A stretch of DNA of 64,000 bases from Actinomycetota bacterium. Lineage in GTDB: Bacteria > Actinomycetota > Actinomycetes > Propionibacteriales > Nocardioidaceae. The notes under the pieces were generated by a model, which was not told where the DNA came from, did not search any database, and worked only from the letters and a program-made list of their open reading frames with translations. Shown piece by piece: positions 1 to 8,274 of the stretch. Where the stretch lies: the NCBI GenBank assembly GCA_009701885.1, contig WLJH01000008.1, positions 1-64,000 on the forward strand, read 5' to 3'. The translations under genes were made by a program, and so were the position numbers. Every line of letters starts with the position of its first letter. Position 1 is the stretch's first letter.

Positions 1-1641
1 GTCGCCGCCCAGCTGGCCGGCACCACCCAGAACGACATCATCAAGGAGTACCTCTCCCGCGGGACCTACGCGTTCCCGCCCGAGGCCTCGATGCGGCTGA
101 TCGCCGACATGATCGCCTACACGGTCCACCAGATCCCGAAGTGGAACCCGATCAACATCTGCAGCTACCACCTGCAGGAGGCCGGCGCGACGCCGACGCA
201 GGAGCTGGCCTACGCGCTGTGCACCGCGATCGCCGTCCTCGACGAGGTCAAGAACTCCGGGCAGGTCTCGGAGGAGGACTTCGGCAAGGTCGTGGGCCGG
301 ATCTCGTTCTTCGTCAACGCCGGTGTCCGCTTCATCGAGGAGACCTGCAAGATGCGGGCCTTCGTGCAGCTGTGGGACGAGATCACTCGCGAGCGCTACG
401 GCGTCACCGACGAGAAGATGCGCCGCTTCCGCTACGGCGTGCAGGTCAACAGCCTCGGCCTGACCGAGGCCCAGCCGGAGAACAACGTCCAGCGCATCGT
501 GCTGGAGATGCTCGGCGTGACGCTGTCCAAGAACGCCCGCGCCCGCGCCCTGCAGCTGCCCGCCTGGAACGAGGCACTCGGCCTGCCGCGGCCGTGGGAC
601 CAGCAGTGGTCGCTGCGCCTGCAGCAGGTGCTGGCCTTCGAGTCCGACCTGCTGGAGTACGGCGACATCTTCGACGGCTCGCACGTCATCGAGGCCAAGG
701 TGGCCGAGCTGGTCGCCGGCGCGAAGGCCGAGATCGACCGGGTCCAGGCCATGGGCGGCGCGATCGCCGCCGTGGAGTACATGAAGGGTGAGCTCGTCTC
801 CTCCCACGCCGCCCGTCGGGCGCGCATCGAGTCCGGCGAGGAGATCATCGTCGGGGTCAACAAGTTCGAGACCACCGAGCCCTCGCCGCTGACCGCCGAC
901 CTGGACGGCGCGATCATGGTCGCCGACCCCGAGGCCGAGCGCACCGCACTGGCCAGCATGGAGGAGTGGAAGGCCCAGCGTGACGAGGCGGCCGTCGAAG
1001 AGGCGCTCCGGGCGCTGGCCGAGGCCGCCAAGGGGACCGAGAACCTCATGCCCGCCACGCTGGCCGCGGTGCGCGCCGGCGCGACCACGGGGGAGTGGGC
1101 CGGCACCCTGCGCGAGGTCTTCGGCGAGTTCCGGGCGCCCACCGGCGTCTCGGGCGCCGTCGGCGTGGTGGAGGCCGGGGCCGAGCTGGCCGAGGTCCGC
1201 ACGAGGGTCCAGCAGACGGGTGAGGAGCTCGGCGGACGCCTGCGGCTGCTCGTGGGCAAGCCCGGCCTCGACGGGCACTCCAACGGCGCCGAGCAGGTCG
1301 CGGTGCGTGCCCGCGACGCCGGCTTCGAGGTCGTCTACCAGGGCATCCGGCTCACCCCGCAGCAGATCGTCTCCGCGGCCGTGGCCGAGGACGTGCACTG
1401 CGTGGGGCTCTCGATCCTCTCCGGCTCGCACATGGAGCTGGTGCCCGCGGTCCTCGACGGCCTGCGCGAGGCCGGGCTCGACGACGTGCCGGTCATCGTC
1501 GGCGGCATCATCCCCGAGTCCGACGGGCGCAAGCTGGTCGAGCTCGGCGTCGCGGCGGTCTACACGCCCAAGGACTTCGGGCTGACCCAGATCATGGGCG
1601 GCATCGTCGACGTCATCCGCAAGGCCAACGGGCTCGACTGA
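1..1641 (+). CDS. ecm: Ethylmalonyl-CoA mutase (MeaA-like), 5' truncated by the window
   Basis: An adenosylcobalamin-dependent mutase that converts (2R)-ethylmalonyl-CoA to methylsuccinyl-CoA in the ethylmalonyl-CoA pathway. The reading frame is open from base 1, so the gene begins upstream; 546 codons are visible. The substrate-binding barrel contains NICSYHLQEAGA, whose His matches the active-site His of the methylmalonyl-CoA mutase family. The C-terminal ~130 residues form the B12-binding domain with the DxHxxG signature (LDGHSNG) and the following GG of VGGIIPESD. Catalytic and B12 domains in one chain argue against isobutyryl-CoA mutase, where they are separate subunits. The SYHLQEAG motif and the presence of ccr, epimerase and meaB in the same window favour ethylmalonyl-CoA over methylmalonyl-CoA mutase; an unusual methylmalonyl-CoA mutase is the alternative. 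The start codon is not visible. Confidence 0.85.
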   Translation, partial: VAAQLAGTTQNDIIKEYLSRGTYAFPPEASMRLIADMIAYTVHQIPKWNPINICSYHLQEAGATPTQELAYALCTAIAVLDEVKNSGQVSEEDFGKVVGRISFFVNAGVRFIEETCKMRAFVQLWDEITRERYGVTDEKMRRFRYGVQVNSLGLTEAQPENNVQRIVLEMLGVTLSKNARARALQLPAWNEALGLPRPWDQQWSLRLQQVLAFESDLLEYGDIFDGSHVIEAKVAELVAGAKAEIDRVQAMGGAIAAVEYMKGELVSSHAARRARIESGEEIIVGVNKFETTEPSPLTADLDGAIMVADPEAERTALASMEEWKAQRDEAAVEEALRALAEAAKGTENLMPATLAAVRAGATTGEWAGTLREVFGEFRAPTGVSGAVGVVEAGAELAEVRTRVQQTGEELGGRLRLLVGKPGLDGHSNGAEQVAVRARDAGFEVVYQGIRLTPQQIVSAAVAEDVHCVGLSILSGSHMELVPAVLDGLREAGLDDVPVIVGGIIPESDGRKLVELGVAAVYTPKDFGLTQIMGGIVDVIRKANGLD

Positions 1642-1654
1642 CCCCCTGGCAGCG

Positions 1655-1688
1655 ACGAGGCCCCCGCCGGATCCGGCGGGGGCCTCGT
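1655..1688. terminator. Perfect 34-nt palindrome, bidirectional terminator
   Basis: Seventeen-base arms (ACGAGGCCCCCGCCGGA and its reverse complement) meet with no spacer, between the convergent ecm and hydrolase genes. There is no T-tract, which is common for actinobacterial terminators. It could terminate both genes. Confidence 0.75.
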
Positions 1689-1722
1689 GACGTCGTACGC
1701 CTGCTGCGGAGCGGGCTGGTGC

Positions 1723-2820
1723 TCAGCGCTCCACGAAGGTCGTGTCGAGCCAGTCGAGCACGGTGCGGCGCACCTGGGGCGCCTGGCGCTCCAGGGGGAG
1801 GGCGGAGCCGGCGCGGGCGAAGGTGCGCGCGGTGACGGCCTCGGAGGAGCGGAAGCGCTGGGCCTGGGCCTGGGCGTCGCCGTTCATGCGGGCGTCACGA
1901 CCGCCCTGGAGCACCAGCACCGGGGGCTCGATCGAGCCGGTGCCGAGACCGAGCGCGCCGAGGGTGCCGAGCAGGCTCGTCACGTCGCCGCAGGGGGTGT
2001 CGTTGCGCTGGGCCAGGGCTCGGCGCTGGACAGCCTCGGACGCCGAGGAGAAGAGAAGGGAGACGAAGTCGGCCGGCGTCGCGCCGTACGACGCGTAGTC
2101 GTCGCCCAGGCAGGTGCTGGTCTGCCGCGCGGCCTCGCGCACGGCGGCCTGCGAGGCACCCGTGTCGTTGAAGCCCATGACGACCAGGCCCTCGACGTCG
2201 TCGAAGGTGGCCGCCTCGAGCTGGGCGACGGCCGCGCCGACGCCGTGCCCGTGCAGGACCACCTGCGAGGCGTGGGGGACCGAGGCCCCAGGACGGTCGA
2301 CGAAGCGGTAGATGCCCGCCGTCACGTTCTGCACCACCTGGTGGAGCATCGTGGCCTGGGCGCCGAGGCAGGTGGAGCGACCGTCCGCGAGCGGGCTGGC
2401 GTCGAAGCCGAGCCGGTCCAGCACGAGCGAGGTCTCGCCCTGCGCGGCCAGCTTGCCGGCGTAGTCGTGGCGGGGCGAGGACTCCAGGTTCCAGAACCAG
2501 CCGCCGGTGCCGGCGTCGTGGACGAGCACGTTGATCCGGGTGCTCCCGGCGCGGCCGAGCACCTCGTCGCGGGGGCCCACCAGGCGGCCGGCGACGGTGT
2601 ACGTCGAGCCGTCGGCCAGGCAGGGGACGTCGGTGTCGTTGGTATTGGTCAGCGTGAAGACGACGTCGCGGGTGATGACCGGCTGGCGCTCACCGCGCTG
2701 GCCGGCCTCGGCCGCGGCGGACTGGCCGGCGACGGCGCCCACCAGGGCGCCGGAGACAGCGCCGGCCAGCAGGCCGGCGAGGAGGGTGCGCGCGACGCGC
2801 GAGCGGTGGGGGGTCCTCAT
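1723..2820 (-). CDS. Secreted alpha/beta-hydrolase-fold protein lacking catalytic Ser and His
   Basis: 365 residues with an N-terminal signal sequence (basic MRTPHRSRVAR, then hydrophobic Ala/Gly/Leu to about residue 33), so probably exported. The fold resembles alpha/beta hydrolases, but the nucleophile elbow at residues 191-195 is GHGVG rather than GxSxG. The usual C-terminal His segment reads AGSALPLERQAP where active relatives have AGHxLPLE. The acid-loop Asp (LQGGRD) is kept. I infer a catalytically dead or repurposed hydrolase, perhaps a binding protein. The ATG start is chosen because the signal peptide begins there and TACATT lies 8 nt upstream. An inverted repeat overlaps that promoter, suggesting a dedicated repressor. 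Convergent with ecm. Confidence 0.65.
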   Translation of the reverse strand: MRTPHRSRVARTLLAGLLAGAVSGALVGAVAGQSAAAEAGQRGERQPVITRDVVFTLTNTNDTDVPCLADGSTYTVAGRLVGPRDEVLGRAGSTRINVLVHDAGTGGWFWNLESSPRHDYAGKLAAQGETSLVLDRLGFDASPLADGRSTCLGAQATMLHQVVQNVTAGIYRFVDRPGASVPHASQVVLHGHGVGAAVAQLEAATFDDVEGLVVMGFNDTGASQAAVREAARQTSTCLGDDYASYGATPADFVSLLFSSASEAVQRRALAQRNDTPCGDVTSLLGTLGALGLGTGSIEPPVLVLQGGRDARMNGDAQAQAQRFRSSEAVTARTFARAGSALPLERQAPQVRRTVLDWLDTTFVER

Positions 2821-2821
2821 G

Positions 2822-2844
2822 GTTGTTGAATGTAGGTCAACAAC
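2822..2844 (-). promoter_or_regulatory. Operator-like inverted repeat over the hydrolase promoter
   Basis: GTTGTTGA and TCAACAAC, perfect 8-bp arms 7 nt apart, begin 2 nt before the hydrolase start codon. Read on the minus strand, TACATT sits in the repeat as a -10 box 8 nt before ATG, with TTGTTC 18 bp upstream as a possible -35. A dimeric repressor bound here would block transcription. The cognate regulator is not identified. Confidence 0.5.
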
Positions 2845-2899
2845 GAACTTGCGAACAAACTGTCGGTATGTGGCGCTCCCCACGTCCGAGGGGGTGGTG

Positions 2900-3442
2900 C
2901 TAGGGAGCCGAGCGCCGGCCGCGACCCCGACGCTGCAGCAGCCAGACGGCCAGCAGCCCCACGCCCAGGCCGGCGGCGGCGCCGGCGAGGGTCTCGGGCC
3001 CACCGTCGGGGCCGCCCACGAGTACCCCACCGAGGCCGGCCAGGGTCACGAGCAGCAGGCCCAGCGCTGCGTTGCGCAGCACCTCGCGCAGGAAGAGTCC
3101 GCTGAAGGAGGTCGCTGCGAGCGCGTCCTCCAGGGGTACGGCGCGGACGACCGCGGCCACGGGCACGGGCCCGTACAGGTGCGGGAAGGTCTCGCGGCCG
3201 CCAGGCTCGCCGGGCTCCTCGACCACGGGGCAGCCCAGGAGTGCGGTGTCGATCTCGAGCAGGACCAGCGGCTCGGTGACGTCGGCGTAGAAGCGCGCGT
3301 GCACCCCGCGCCACTGGTCGGCCCGGCTGGCGTGGACGAAGCCCTCCTGCTCCAGCGTGCGGCCGCGGGTGGAGGTCGTGTACTGCCCCTCGCGCCGGGC
3401 GGCGGCCCAGTCGGCGGCGGTGGCGACGTGGTAGACGAGCAC
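2900..3442 (-). CDS. DUF952 domain protein with C-terminal membrane segments
   Basis: 180 residues. The first ~110 match the DUF952 pattern (LVYHVATAADW near the N-terminus, then GFVHAS, FYADV and FPHLYGPVP), a small domain of unknown biochemical function. Residues about 125-170 are strongly hydrophobic and form one or two membrane helices (LGLLLVTLAGLGGVLVG and AAAGLGVGLLAVWLL), followed by an Arg-rich tail; a membrane-anchored DUF952 is not the usual single-domain form. The GTG start lies one base past the nucS stop codon, so the two genes are probably co-transcribed and translationally coupled. Function is unknown; a link to DNA repair is suggested only by position. Confidence 0.7.
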   Translation of the reverse strand: MLVYHVATAADWAAARREGQYTTSTRGRTLEQEGFVHASRADQWRGVHARFYADVTEPLVLLEIDTALLGCPVVEEPGEPGGRETFPHLYGPVPVAAVVRAVPLEDALAATSFSGLFLREVLRNAALGLLLVTLAGLGGVLVGGPDGGPETLAGAAAGLGVGLLAVWLLQRRGRGRRSAP

Positions 3443-3443
3443 G

Positions 3444-4130
3444 TCAGAAGAGCCGGTGCTCGGCGCCGTCGTCCATGCCCCGCAGCGCGTCGTAGTCCAC
3501 GACGGCGCACGTGATGCCGCGGTCCTCGGCGAGCACGCGGGCCTGGGGCTTGATCGCCTGGGCCGCGAAGATGCCGCGGACCGGGCCGCGGGTGCACAGC
3601 AGCGGGTCGCGGTTGAGCAGCTCGAGGTAGCGGGTCAGCTGCTCGACGCCGTCGATCTCCCCGCGGCGCTTGATCTCGACCGCGACCGACAGGCCTTCGG
3701 CGTCGCGGCACATCAGGTCGACCGGGCCGATCGCCGTCGGGAACTCCCGGCGCACCAGGGTGAGGCCGTCGGCGAGCGTGGCCGGGTGCTCGGCCAGCAG
3801 CTCCTGGAGGTGCTTCTCCACCCCGTCCTTCTGCAGGCCCGGGTCGACGCCCAGGTCGTGGGAGGAGTCGTGGAGGACCTCTTCGAGGGTGATCCGCAGC
3901 GTGTCGTCAGTCTTGCTGGTGACGACCCACTCGACGGTGCCGTCCTCGGTCGTGCCCTCCTTCAGGGTGCAGGGCGGGGACATCCAGTTCAGCGGCTTGT
4001 AGGAGCCGCCGTCGGAGTGCACCAGCACCGACCCGTCGGCCTTGATCATCAGGACCCGGGTGGCCATCGGGAGGTGGGCGGTCAGCCGGCCGGCGTAGTC
4101 GACCTGGCAGCGCGCGACGACGAGTCTCAC
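3444..4130 (-). CDS. nucS: Mismatch-specific endonuclease NucS (EndoMS)
   Basis: 228 residues, the usual size of actinobacterial NucS. The family cuts both strands at mismatches and provides non-canonical mismatch repair in actinobacteria that lack MutS/MutL; it works with the sliding clamp. The N-terminus [12 protein letters not shown] is typical of the family. The C-terminal PD-(D/E)xK nuclease domain shows Asp138 (GPVDLMC) and Glu152-Ile-Lys154 ([11 protein letters not shown]), followed by [11 protein letters not shown]. The GTG start matches family N-termini, and TACGCT sits 8 nt upstream, suggesting a leaderless mRNA. The gene heads a pair with the DUF952 gene. Function is well supported by motif pattern and length. 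Confidence 0.93.
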   Translation of the reverse strand: MRLVVARCQVDYAGRLTAHLPMATRVLMIKADGSVLVHSDGGSYKPLNWMSPPCTLKEGTTEDGTVEWVVTSKTDDTLRITLEEVLHDSSHDLGVDPGLQKDGVEKHLQELLAEHPATLADGLTLVRREFPTAIGPVDLMCRDAEGLSVAVEIKRRGEIDGVEQLTRYLELLNRDPLLCTRGPVRGIFAAQAIKPQARVLAEDRGITCAVVDYDALRGMDDGAEHRLF

Positions 4131-4223
4131 GCGGCCCGAGCGTACCGGCGGCGCGACTCCGCCCGTGCCGGGGTCCTCCCGGGTGGTCCACTAGCCCGTT
4201 GGGGTGGTGTTCCATGGTCCGCT

Positions 4224-5783
4224 ATGACCATTCTCGGAAGCATCGCCGCGGTGACCCCCCTGGCCGCGCAGCCCGACGAGGGCGTCATCACCGACATCGA
4301 AGAGGGGATCAACGACGCCTTCACGCCCATCGCGGACGCCGTCACCTCCGTGGTGTTCTGGACCGTCCCGCTCGGGGACTACTCGTTCCCGCTGATCGTG
4401 CTGTGGCTGGTCGCGGCCGCCGCGATCTTCACCGTCTACTTCAACGGTGTGCAGTTCCGCTCGCTCGGCACGGCCTGGGCGCTGGTGCGTGGACGCTACT
4501 CCCGCTCCAGCGACCCGGGGGAGGTCACGCACTTCCAAGCGCTCGCCTCGGCGGTGTCCGGAACCGTGGGGCTCGGCAACATCGCCGGCGTCGCGGTGGC
4601 CGTCACGGTCGGCGGTCCGGGCGCCACGTTCTGGATGATCCTGGCCGGCCTGCTCGGGATGTGCACGAAGTTCGTGGAATGCACCCTGGGCGTGCGCTAC
4701 CGGGAGATCCACGAGGACGGCACCGTCACCGGCGGCCCCTTCACGTACATGCCGGTCGCCTTCGAGCGTTTCGGCGCCTCCGCCAGCAAGATCGGCGTGA
4801 GTATCTTCGCGGTGGCCCTCATTCTCTTCGGGGCGCTGGGCGGCAACGCCTTCCAGTCCAACCAGACCTACGCGCAGGCCGTGGAGATCACCGGCGGCGA
4901 GGAGGGGTTCCTCGGCTCACCGCTGGCCTCGTTGCTCTTCGGCATCGCTCTCGCGCTGCTGGTCGGGGTGGTCATCCTCGGGGGCGTCCAGTCGATCGCC
5001 CGGGTCACCTCCAGGCTCGTCCCCTTCATGGCGCTGATCTACGTCGGAGCCTGCCTGCTGGTGATCCTCGGCAACGTCACGGAGGTCCCGGACGCCTTCA
5101 GTGCGATCATCACCGGCGCGTTCAACCCCGAAGGCGTCGCCGGCGGGATGATCGGTGTGCTGATCGTCGGCTTCCAGCGCGCCGCCTTCTCCAACGAGGC
5201 CGGGGTCGGCTCCGCGCCGATCGTGCACTCCGCGGTCAAGACCAAGCACCCCGTCAGCGAGGGCTTCGTCGCGCTGCTGGAGCCGTTCATCGACACCGTC
5301 ATCATCTGCACGATGACGGCGCTCACGATCATCATCGCGGCCGACTCCACCGACTACGAGGACCGGATCGGGCAGAGCATCGACAGTGCGGGCGGGGTCA
5401 CGTTGACCTCGCGGTCCTTCGAGTCCTTCCTACCGGGCTTCGAGAACGTGCTCACCGTCGCGGTAGCCCTGTTCGCCTTCTCCACCCTCATCACCTGGAG
5501 CTACTACACGCTCAAGGCCTGGACCACACTGGTCGGTAGGTCGCGGGCCAAGGAGAACGCGTTCAAGATCATCTTCTGCCTCTTCACCGCCCTGGGCGCC
5601 GTGGTCGATCTCGGCTCGGTGCTCTCCTTCGCCGACGCGATGCTCTTCGTCTGCGCGGTCTTCAACCTGCTGGCCTGCTACCTGCTGCTGCCGAAGGTGC
5701 GCGAGGAGATGCGCTCCTTCCTCCGCGGCATCCGCAGCGGTGAGATCGAAGAGGTCCCGGTCGAGGAGCGCGCCACTACGTGA
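4224..5783 (+). CDS. Alanine/glycine:cation symporter (AGCS family)
   Basis: 519-residue inner-membrane protein with about 10-11 hydrophobic helices, importing alanine or glycine with Na+ in characterised relatives. Family signatures include ALASAVSGTVGLGNIAGVA (residues ~107-125), GGPGATFWM, KFVECTLGVRYRE, GGPFTYM and FSNEAGVGSAPIVHS. An acidic N-terminal stretch precedes the first helix. The ATG at 4224 is used because upstream sequence in frame is antisense to nucS and unlike the family. The stop overlaps the GTG of the next gene, so a GNAT is co-expressed. Substrate is inferred from the family. Confidence 0.9.
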   Translation: MTILGSIAAVTPLAAQPDEGVITDIEEGINDAFTPIADAVTSVVFWTVPLGDYSFPLIVLWLVAAAAIFTVYFNGVQFRSLGTAWALVRGRYSRSSDPGEVTHFQALASAVSGTVGLGNIAGVAVAVTVGGPGATFWMILAGLLGMCTKFVECTLGVRYREIHEDGTVTGGPFTYMPVAFERFGASASKIGVSIFAVALILFGALGGNAFQSNQTYAQAVEITGGEEGFLGSPLASLLFGIALALLVGVVILGGVQSIARVTSRLVPFMALIYVGACLLVILGNVTEVPDAFSAIITGAFNPEGVAGGMIGVLIVGFQRAAFSNEAGVGSAPIVHSAVKTKHPVSEGFVALLEPFIDTVIICTMTALTIIIAADSTDYEDRIGQSIDSAGGVTLTSRSFESFLPGFENVLTVAVALFAFSTLITWSYYTLKAWTTLVGRSRAKENAFKIIFCLFTALGAVVDLGSVLSFADAMLFVCAVFNLLACYLLLPKVREEMRSFLRGIRSGEIEEVPVEERATT

Positions 5784-6346
5784 GCGGGTCCCCGCCGGTC
5801 CTGGTGCGCGAGGCACGGCCCTCCGAGCTGCGCCACCTCGCGGCGATCGAGGACTCCGGTGCACCGCTCTTCCGGGAGTGGTGCACCGGGGACCTCCCGC
5901 CGGCCCTGGTCGCCCCCGCACCCACCGGGCACCAGCGCGACGCGGAGCCGGGGCGGCTGCTGGTCGCCCTCGACCCGGCGTACGACGGTGGGCCGGTGGG
6001 GTTCGCGCACCTGCTGTGGCTGCGTGACGACGCCGGCCTGCCCGCGGCCCACCTCGAGCAGCTCTCGGTGCTGCTCCCGGGGCACGGGCGGCGCGGGGTC
6101 GGGTCCGCCCTGGTGCGGGCGGCGTGCGAGGAGGCCCGGTGGGAGGGCCACGGGTCGATCAGCCTGTGCACCTACCGCGACGCCCCGTGGAACGGGCCGT
6201 TCTACCGGCGGCTCGGGTTCCGCGAGGAGCCGCGCCCGGCGGCGTACCTGCGCCGGCTGCGGGAGCACGAGCGGGCGCTGGGACTGGACGCCTGCGGGGT
6301 CCGAGAGGTGCTCGTGCGGGACTTGGATCGATCAGATCGCGGCTAA
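5780..6346 (+). CDS. GNAT family N-acetyltransferase
   Basis: 188 residues with a GNAT core: the acetyl-CoA loop at about residues 98-106 (LLPGHGRRGVGSALV, the R/QxxGxG/A motif) and the later NGPFYRRLGF that ends many GNATs. It would transfer an acetyl group from acetyl-CoA to an amine; the acceptor is not predictable. The GTG start overlaps the symporter stop by four bases (GTGA), so expression is coupled to transport of an amino acid, which makes an amino-acid-like substrate conceivable but unproven. Confidence 0.78.
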   Translation: MSGSPPVLVREARPSELRHLAAIEDSGAPLFREWCTGDLPPALVAPAPTGHQRDAEPGRLLVALDPAYDGGPVGFAHLLWLRDDAGLPAAHLEQLSVLLPGHGRRGVGSALVRAACEEARWEGHGSISLCTYRDAPWNGPFYRRLGFREEPRPAAYLRRLREHERALGLDACGVREVLVRDLDRSDRG

Positions 6347-6363
6347 GTTACCGACCAGTGAAC
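6347..6363 (+). promoter_or_regulatory. Possible operator (GTTACCGACCAGTGAAC)
   Basis: Just after the GNAT gene and about 32 bp before the dehydrogenase start. It shares TTACCGA with the element upstream of ccr at 17963-17978. It reads either as an imperfect inverted repeat (GTT...AAC) or as direct repeats GTTAC-N6-GTGAA with 11-bp period. The regulator is unknown. Confidence 0.4.
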
Positions 6364-6394
6364 ATCCGCGGGGGAGGGGTTCCCGGACCGTGCC

Positions 6395-8233
6395 ATGATG
6401 CCGCCCATGACCGCTGAGAGCGCCGCCACCGAGTCCGCTTCCCGCACCTTCACGACCATCGGCGTCGTGGGTCTCGGCACCATGGGTGCCGGCATCGCCG
6501 AGGTGTTCGCCAAGCACGGCTACGCCGTCGTCGGCGTGGAGAAGGACGAGGAGGGCGTGGCCCGCGGCCGCCGCCACCTGGAGGCCTCGACCTCCCGCGC
6601 GGTCTCCCGCGAGAAGCTGACCCAGGAGGAGGCCGACGCGCTCCTGGGGCGGATCACCTTCTCCACCACGCTCAAGGACCTCACCGACGCCGACCTCGTG
6701 GTCGAGGCCGTCGTGGAGTCGATGGACGTCAAGATCGGCATCTTCCGCGAGCTCGACTCCGTGGTCGCGCCGGGCGCCATCCTCGCGACCAACACCTCCT
6801 CGCTCTCGGTCACCGAGCTCTCGACCGCGACCTCGGCCCCGGGGCGGGTCGTGGGCATCCACTTCTTCAACCCCGCTCCGGTGCAGCGACTGGTCGAGGT
6901 CGTGCGCACCGTCGTCACCGAGCCCTCGGTGCTCGAGGACGTGCAGTCGCTGCTCGGCTCGCTCGGCAAGAGCCCGGTCGTGTGCGGCGACAAGGCCGGC
7001 TTCATCGCCAACACCCTGCTCTTCGGCTACCTCAACCACGCCGCGTCGATGTTCGAGCAGAAGTACGCCTCGCGCGAGGACATCGACGCCGCCATGCGCT
7101 TCGGCTGCGGCTACCCGATGGGCCCGCTGGCGCTGCTGGACCTGATCGGCCTCGACACGGCGTACGAGATCCTCGAGACGATGTACCGCCAGGGCCGCGA
7201 CCGCCTGCACGCGCCCACCCCGATCCTCAAGCAGATGGTCACCGCCGGCCTGCTGGGCCGCAAGACCGGCCGCGGCTTCTACACCTACGAGAAGGCCGAC
7301 TCCCCGGTGGTGGTCGCCGACGCCGCGACGCCGTCCGCCGACGAGGCGCCCGCGCTGCGCCACGACATCAAGCAGGTCGGCGTCGTCGGCACCGGCACGA
7401 TGGCCTCGGGCATCGTCGAGGTCTTCGCCAAGGCCGGCTACGACGTGCTCTACGTCGGGCGCTCGGCCGAGAAGGTCGAGGGCGTGCGCGGCATGATCAC
7501 GAAGAACTTCGACAAGCAGATCCAGCGCGGCCGCGCGACCGAGGAGCAGAAGAGCGAGGTGCTGGGCCGCGTCACCGGCACCACCTCGCTCGACGACCTC
7601 GCGACCGTCGACATCGTGGTCGAGGCGATCGCCGAGGACCTCGCGATCAAGACCACGCTCTTCGAGAACCTCGACGAGATCTGCCGGGGTGGGAATGGGG
7701 GGCGTGGCGCGATCCTCGCGACCACCACCTCGAGCCTGCCGATCATCGCGATGGCGAAGGTGACCTCGCGGCCGCAGGACGTCATCGGCATGCACTTCTT
7801 CAACCCGGCCACCGTGATGAAACTGGTCGAGGTCGTCTCCACCGTCTCCACCTCCGACGAGGTGACCGAGACCGTGCGCGCGCTGTGCGCCAAGGTCGGC
7901 AAGGTCGCCGTGTCCTGCTCGGACCGCGCCGGCTTCATCGTCAACGCGCTGCTCTTCCCCTACCTCAACGACGCCGTGAAGATGCTCGAGGCGCACTACG
8001 CGACCGCCGACGACATCGACACCGCGATGAAGCAGGGCTGCGCGCTGCCGATGGGTCCCTTCGAGCTGCTCGACGTCGTCGGCAACGACGTCTCGCTGGC
8101 GATCCAGCGCGAGCTCTACCTGGAGTTCCGCGAGCCGGGCTTCGCGCCGGCGCCGCTGCTGGAGCACCTGGTCACCGCGGGCTACCTCGGTCGCAAGACC
8201 AAGCGCGGCTTCCGCGACTACAGCGTGCGCTGA
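6395..8233 (+). CDS. Tandem-duplicated 3-hydroxyacyl-CoA (3-hydroxybutyryl-CoA) dehydrogenase
   Basis: 612 residues containing two complete dehydrogenase modules. Each has a Rossmann fold (GVVGLGTMGAGIAEVF near residue 24, GVVGTGTMASGIVEVF near 330), the catalytic His in IHFFNPAPVQ / MHFFNPATVM with a Glu shortly after, and the C-terminal dimerisation domain ending in GLLGRKTGRGFYTYE / GYLGRKTKRGFRDYS. It should oxidise or reduce 3-hydroxyacyl-CoA with NAD(P), supplying the 3-hydroxybutyryl-CoA step of the EMC pathway or beta-oxidation. Usual family members are a single module of about 285 residues. The second module has a short Gly-rich insertion (CRGGNGGRGA) near residue 430. Starts at 6395, 6398 and 6407 are possible; the choice does not affect the domains. 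Confidence 0.88.
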   Translation: MMPPMTAESAATESASRTFTTIGVVGLGTMGAGIAEVFAKHGYAVVGVEKDEEGVARGRRHLEASTSRAVSREKLTQEEADALLGRITFSTTLKDLTDADLVVEAVVESMDVKIGIFRELDSVVAPGAILATNTSSLSVTELSTATSAPGRVVGIHFFNPAPVQRLVEVVRTVVTEPSVLEDVQSLLGSLGKSPVVCGDKAGFIANTLLFGYLNHAASMFEQKYASREDIDAAMRFGCGYPMGPLALLDLIGLDTAYEILETMYRQGRDRLHAPTPILKQMVTAGLLGRKTGRGFYTYEKADSPVVVADAATPSADEAPALRHDIKQVGVVGTGTMASGIVEVFAKAGYDVLYVGRSAEKVEGVRGMITKNFDKQIQRGRATEEQKSEVLGRVTGTTSLDDLATVDIVVEAIAEDLAIKTTLFENLDEICRGGNGGRGAILATTTSSLPIIAMAKVTSRPQDVIGMHFFNPATVMKLVEVVSTVSTSDEVTETVRALCAKVGKVAVSCSDRAGFIVNALLFPYLNDAVKMLEAHYATADDIDTAMKQGCALPMGPFELLDVVGNDVSLAIQRELYLEFREPGFAPAPLLEHLVTAGYLGRKTKRGFRDYSVR

Positions 8234-8262
8234 GCGCTCGCCACCCCCTTCGACCACCCCCG

Positions 8263-8268
8263 TAGCAT
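8263..8268 (+). promoter_or_regulatory. -10 box TAGCAT, leaderless start
   Basis: TAGCAT ends 6 nt before the ATG at 8275, placing transcription start at or next to the start codon. Confidence 0.5.
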
Positions 8269-8274
8269 CGGGAC

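Noticed and set aside
1..1641. Isobutyryl-CoA mutase large subunit
   Set aside because: The chain carries its own B12-binding domain, unlike IcmA.
1687..2829. Plus-strand frame over the secreted hydrolase
   Set aside because: Low-complexity product without motifs; the minus-strand gene has a signal peptide and promoter.
7684..7712. Gly-rich insertion in the second dehydrogenase module as a frameshift
   Set aside because: The frame is intact on both sides and conserved motifs continue, so it is a short insertion.
6332..8257. Minus-strand frame opposite the double dehydrogenase
   Set aside because: Shadow of a well supported gene.
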